64,000 bases of DNA from DASPKM01 sp035628135 (GTDB taxonomy: Bacteria; Bacteroidota; Bacteroidia; Chitinophagales; Chitinophagaceae): contig DASPKM010000002.1 of NCBI GenBank assembly GCA_035628135.1, positions 62,001-126,000 on the forward strand, written 5' to 3'. How positions within the stretch are numbered: the first letter of the stretch is position 1; each line of letters opens with the position of its first letter. The notes under the pieces were generated by a model. The model was not told where the DNA came from, did no database searches, and saw nothing but the letters and a program-made list of their open reading frames with translations. Below are positions 61,901 through 64,000 of the stretch, one piece after another. A program made the position numbers and the translations under genes.

Positions 61901-64000
61901 TTCATTGACATTCCTTGACCGCCTGCACCGGTTTGTGCGGCTGCAGCGGCATATTGGCTGGACCGTGAGCGACCTCGACCAGGTGTTGTTCTATTTGTTG
62001 CAATCAAACATCATTACCGATGCCAATGCCTTGCCCATTCCACTGCTCGCAAAATTGTCGGCCCTGCAAAAGCAATTAAAGCTGAAAGCGCCAGAGCTCA
62101 TTGCGCTGTTTACAAATATCCCGGTAGACAAAGCGCCTTCTTTGTTCGATGCGCTGTTTAACCAACCTGCATTTGCAAAGCAAGGCGTATGGACGCCTGG
62201 TACTCTGTCGATCAATTTTCAGCATCCTGCGTACAGGTCCGACCTGCCGGATCCTGCGGGCACCGCCATCCTGCACCGTTTGCTGGCCGGCCTCGGCATG
62301 AACGATGATGACCTGTTTGTGCTGATCGAAAACCTGAAGGCGCCGCTTGCAAGCGCTGCAGATGGAACATTTACGCTGAACCTTTCATCGCTTTCACTGT
62401 TATATAGGCATGCGCGCCTGTCCCGGTCATTGAAAATTTCCATCGCCCAGTTATTTACGCTCATGAAGTTGCAGTGGGGCATTGCAGGCGCTGTCATCGA
62501 CAGCGTTGCGAAGGTGGAAACCATCGTAGAGTTGGTAAGCTGGTGGAAGGGCACCAAATTTTCCGTAGACGATCTTTCATTCATACTCGGCAATCCTCTT
62601 CCCGCCACCTATACCTATCTCGATCCTGCGGATACCGCGGCCGACATTGCTGACCAGGTCATCACGGAGCAGCACCTGATATTTGCGGCTACGCTTTTCA
62701 GTTATTTCCCCGGTGTTACGGAAACTCAATCGCGCGAAATTATCGCGGCAAATGCAGGCATCATTGAAAAAGCGAACATCCGTTCTTATCGTATATCCGG
62801 TACCGTTACTGACCCTGCTACTGTGGCAATCACCATTCCTGCGGCTATTGCTTCCACGCTCACTCCCGCAGATCTCACGACCCTGACTGATCAGGTGCGG
62901 TCTGTCATCAGCATTCACATGCAGCCGGGCGCGCCGGACATTCCAGATCATGCATTGGCGGGCGTGATCGATCTTACCCGTGCGCAATCCCAAAGCATAC
63001 TCGAAGGCAATCCTTCGATATTTGAGCCCGTGGCCGATGCAGACCTGTATTGGCTTCGCCCTTCATTCGACCCGCAGGGTGCCATTATTATTCCCGCCGG
63101 CATTCCTGTAAGCGCAGAAGAAGCACGCAAACACCTGCTGCAGTTTTATGTGGGAGAGATCATCCCCATACTCTTGTCTAAAAAGCTGAACATTTCTTCA
63201 GACAAAGTAAAGGCCCTGGCCTTGCTGGCGGGTTTCAATTTTGACGCCGCGGCATTGGGAAGCAACCTGGCCCTGACAGTACACGGCAGTGCGCCAGCCA
63301 CCACGCTCGTCCAAATTGTGGCCTCGGTGCAAAAGCTAAGCACATGGTTTAAGGATGCGGCCTTTACTTCGGCGGTGCTTGCCTTTATGCAGCAACAATC
63401 GGGTGGCCTTGCATCGGTGTTCCATATTGCCAATTACAATGCGCCCACGCTGGCCAATGTCAGGCAAACGTTGCAGTTCCTGCAACTGCTGAAAAAAGCA
63501 AAGGGAAAGAATGAAGAACTGTTTACCGCGCTTACTTCATTCGATTTTATTACCACGCACCAATTTGCCAACAGCAGCCTGGACGAGCTCTCCATTTTGC
63601 TGAAAGCGGAACAGGGAATTGTAACCGCGCTTAACCAGGTGCTGCCTTTCCCGGTAACCGATCCGGTGACCAACGGGGCTGCCAACCGTTCACTCGATGC
63701 GTTGCAAAAATTGTCAAGCTGTGCCGAGCTCGTGCAATTCCTCGGCATCGGCGGCGAGGCATTGCCAATGATGTTGTCGAACGATTACGATCAACTGAGC
63801 CACGCCGTACAGGCCATCGTAGCCGCCATCAGGACCAAGTATGAAAACGAAGAAGAATACCTGGAAAAGATCGCGCCTTTCGAAGACAAGATCAGGGAAA
63901 AGAAGCGCGATGCGCTTACCGACTACTTCATCCGCGTGTTGAACCCGGTAATGTTTAAACATCCCAACGACCTGTACCATTATTTTCTGATCGATACGGA
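58962..64000 (+). CDS. Tc toxin TcA-like subunit, 5' part, with two N-terminal transthyretin-like domains
   Basis: An uninterrupted frame of 1679 codons from ATG 58962 that runs off the window; a full TcA is about 2500 residues. It starts 39 bases after the TcB-TcC stop, so both form an operon. Residues 1-95 and about 110-205 are two related transthyretin/carboxypeptidase-regulatory-like domains (GTILDSQTRRPLSRLKIDAW and GKVIEVTTKQPATGLRIEAW). Helical regions follow, then the VRP1 hallmark FGNQNFCRCNHCQSI + SPAAYFVDLMDFL (about 724-752), as in Salmonella SpvA-linked VRP1 and Photorhabdus TcdA. The rest is long alpha-helical shell. TcA forms the pentameric receptor-binding, pore-forming syringe through which the TcB-TcC payload passes. 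Confidence 0.85.
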   Translation, partial: MPILRGTILDSQTRRPLSRLKIDAWDKDNDVSDQLGSTVSDERGRFTISYDPERYKDNRDNTLDVFFIVYKDNKVIHNTEERPMREIRELDSIVIEVGMREPGGDGPAFMVQGKVIEVTTKQPATGLRIEAWDRDDRKSDFLGMCFTNSAGEFTITYDVHHFNTDTTADQPDIFFRVFAGDACIHSTEAQPVRNPGRLYDIVIEIESDPDVLVPRTPIIFNNTDATQLHQFVTQPVQEIQRTDPAFYQRLADKAAQHLHESLVQHFSNISLEVRLFVRKLNLQDILSRSDESLKLVLKSMISRSRLSRIAKQEALEKLEEWQGPASMQEVIMPDMPLNEHPLFSKELKRADLFKAASITGLTAQATDQLTRRSTDLESLNDEFLEKLVQDRILTAAEAGSLGITANLVQLTAGDTKFAEIIRSSLPTQDTQALKHLATLTRADWETMIERNAIEVPKDTTAKAYAAFMRKQAEMLFPNEAYAALHRLLVRDSFVQQARDIEPLLANNEQLFNNIPFHSLNLSNIPEPAHAELKKRYEEVARVLNRYPGLDLASVMKDRNLSADQKFQEASRRVQMIRDFYNANKDVAFLYLDYSPDSEDLRQLQMQNLSEADRVLVLQNLRAAQRMYRLTQDAEHAQALMEQGYHAAYQIASDSFSNFARTTGMDTSVARKYYEGAQNVSKKVLANTGTIFDYVYGGLDWLAPVGNLPGQALPYLKRVDGFADLFGNQNFCRCNHCQSIISPAAYFVDLMDFLKKHILDEHFKGADANHVLSPKVRRPDLWQSLKLTCENTHTLIPYLVIINEILENYIATRPGSGFVGSLNNRNAVEDFVYKRLYNLPAIRSFTQPFFLPLTELEIYLSHFPLKKEQVAREVLAYMNDTANIVPQSQLYLSGTAYNLIAAPNAAAPFLSSVYGISFPPSGTITPKDVQLFLQKMDVTRKLFTELIQTRFVSANNTQAVTIKPITSPGSVQPDKEEIHALSLTFLDRLHRFVRLQRHIGWTVSDLDQVLFYLLQSNIITDANALPIPLLAKLSALQKQLKLKAPELIALFTNIPVDKAPSLFDALFNQPAFAKQGVWTPGTLSINFQHPAYRSDLPDPAGTAILHRLLAGLGMNDDDLFVLIENLKAPLASAADGTFTLNLSSLSLLYRHARLSRSLKISIAQLFTLMKLQWGIAGAVIDSVAKVETIVELVSWWKGTKFSVDDLSFILGNPLPATYTYLDPADTAADIADQVITEQHLIFAATLFSYFPGVTETQSREIIAANAGIIEKANIRSYRISGTVTDPATVAITIPAAIASTLTPADLTTLTDQVRSVISIHMQPGAPDIPDHALAGVIDLTRAQSQSILEGNPSIFEPVADADLYWLRPSFDPQGAIIIPAGIPVSAEEARKHLLQFYVGEIIPILLSKKLNISSDKVKALALLAGFNFDAAALGSNLALTVHGSAPATTLVQIVASVQKLSTWFKDAAFTSAVLAFMQQQSGGLASVFHIANYNAPTLANVRQTLQFLQLLKKAKGKNEELFTALTSFDFITTHQFANSSLDELSILLKAEQGIVTALNQVLPFPVTDPVTNGAANRSLDALQKLSSCAELVQFLGIGGEALPMMLSNDYDQLSHAVQAIVAAIRTKYENEEEYLEKIAPFEDKIREKKRDALTDYFIRVLNPVMFKHPNDLYHYFLIDT

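Overview
The window looks like a chromosomal piece of a Bacteroidota genome, most likely of the order Chitinophagales. The pointers are two secreted proteins with type IX secretion (T9SS) C-terminal sorting domains, LytS/LytTR signalling pairs beside 800-residue FtsX-type permeases, many short lipoproteins, TAnnTTTG-type -7 promoter elements, almost no Shine-Dalgarno sequences, and a NADP isocitrate dehydrogenase of the eukaryote-like type. I cannot name the species from sequence alone.

1-22.4 kb is mostly housekeeping: a T9SS esterase, icd, two tandem Crp/Fnr-type regulators, an mntR-mntH(UspA fusion) manganese module with a visible operator, an alpha-glucan phosphorylase homologue, a K+ channel, an FKBP, a thioesterase, an MFS transporter, an RlmK-like rRNA methyltransferase, the CCA-adding enzyme, a heptosyltransferase-like enzyme, tsaC, dapD and a tRNA-Leu. 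Gaps between these genes hold a family of octamer-periodic inverted repeats (unit close to RGTCATTR). Some copies run into start and stop codons. I saw none downstream of about 21.3 kb.

22.4-25.0 kb is a small AT-rich island. It is bounded by the 3' end of tRNA-Leu(CAG) and a 19-bp copy of that end at 24958-24976, each followed by its own related terminator. Inside are a frameshifted lipoprotein pseudogene, a 4-helix membrane protein, a transposase remnant and a DUF2625 protein. No intact integrase is left.

25-42.6 kb is envelope and signalling territory: a secreted protein of unknown role, a beta-lactamase-fold serine hydrolase, an S41-type peptidase with a duplicated N-terminal module, two LytS-type kinases (only one with its LytTR regulator), two FtsX-type permeases and a beta-propeller protein with both a lipobox and a T9SS tail.

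42.6-50.3 kb holds small lipoproteins, a YCII/ECF42-type sigma factor pair, an ATPase-domain-only protein, an AraC remnant and a cytoplasmic FKBP.

50.4-64 kb is the most notable part: a Tc (insecticidal toxin complex) locus. One 2819-residue ORF fuses TcB and TcC (SpvB domain, FG-GAP repeats, TcdB middle domains, RHS shell) and carries, after the RHS cleavage motif, a Gly-rich linker, a hydrophobic segment and a C-terminal domain that reads as a His-Me-finger (Endonuclea_NS_2-like) nuclease. Forty bases downstream starts a TcA-like subunit with two N-terminal transthyretin-like domains; it runs off the window end. Together they would form a translocation pore (A), a cocoon (B plus RHS) and a nuclease payload.
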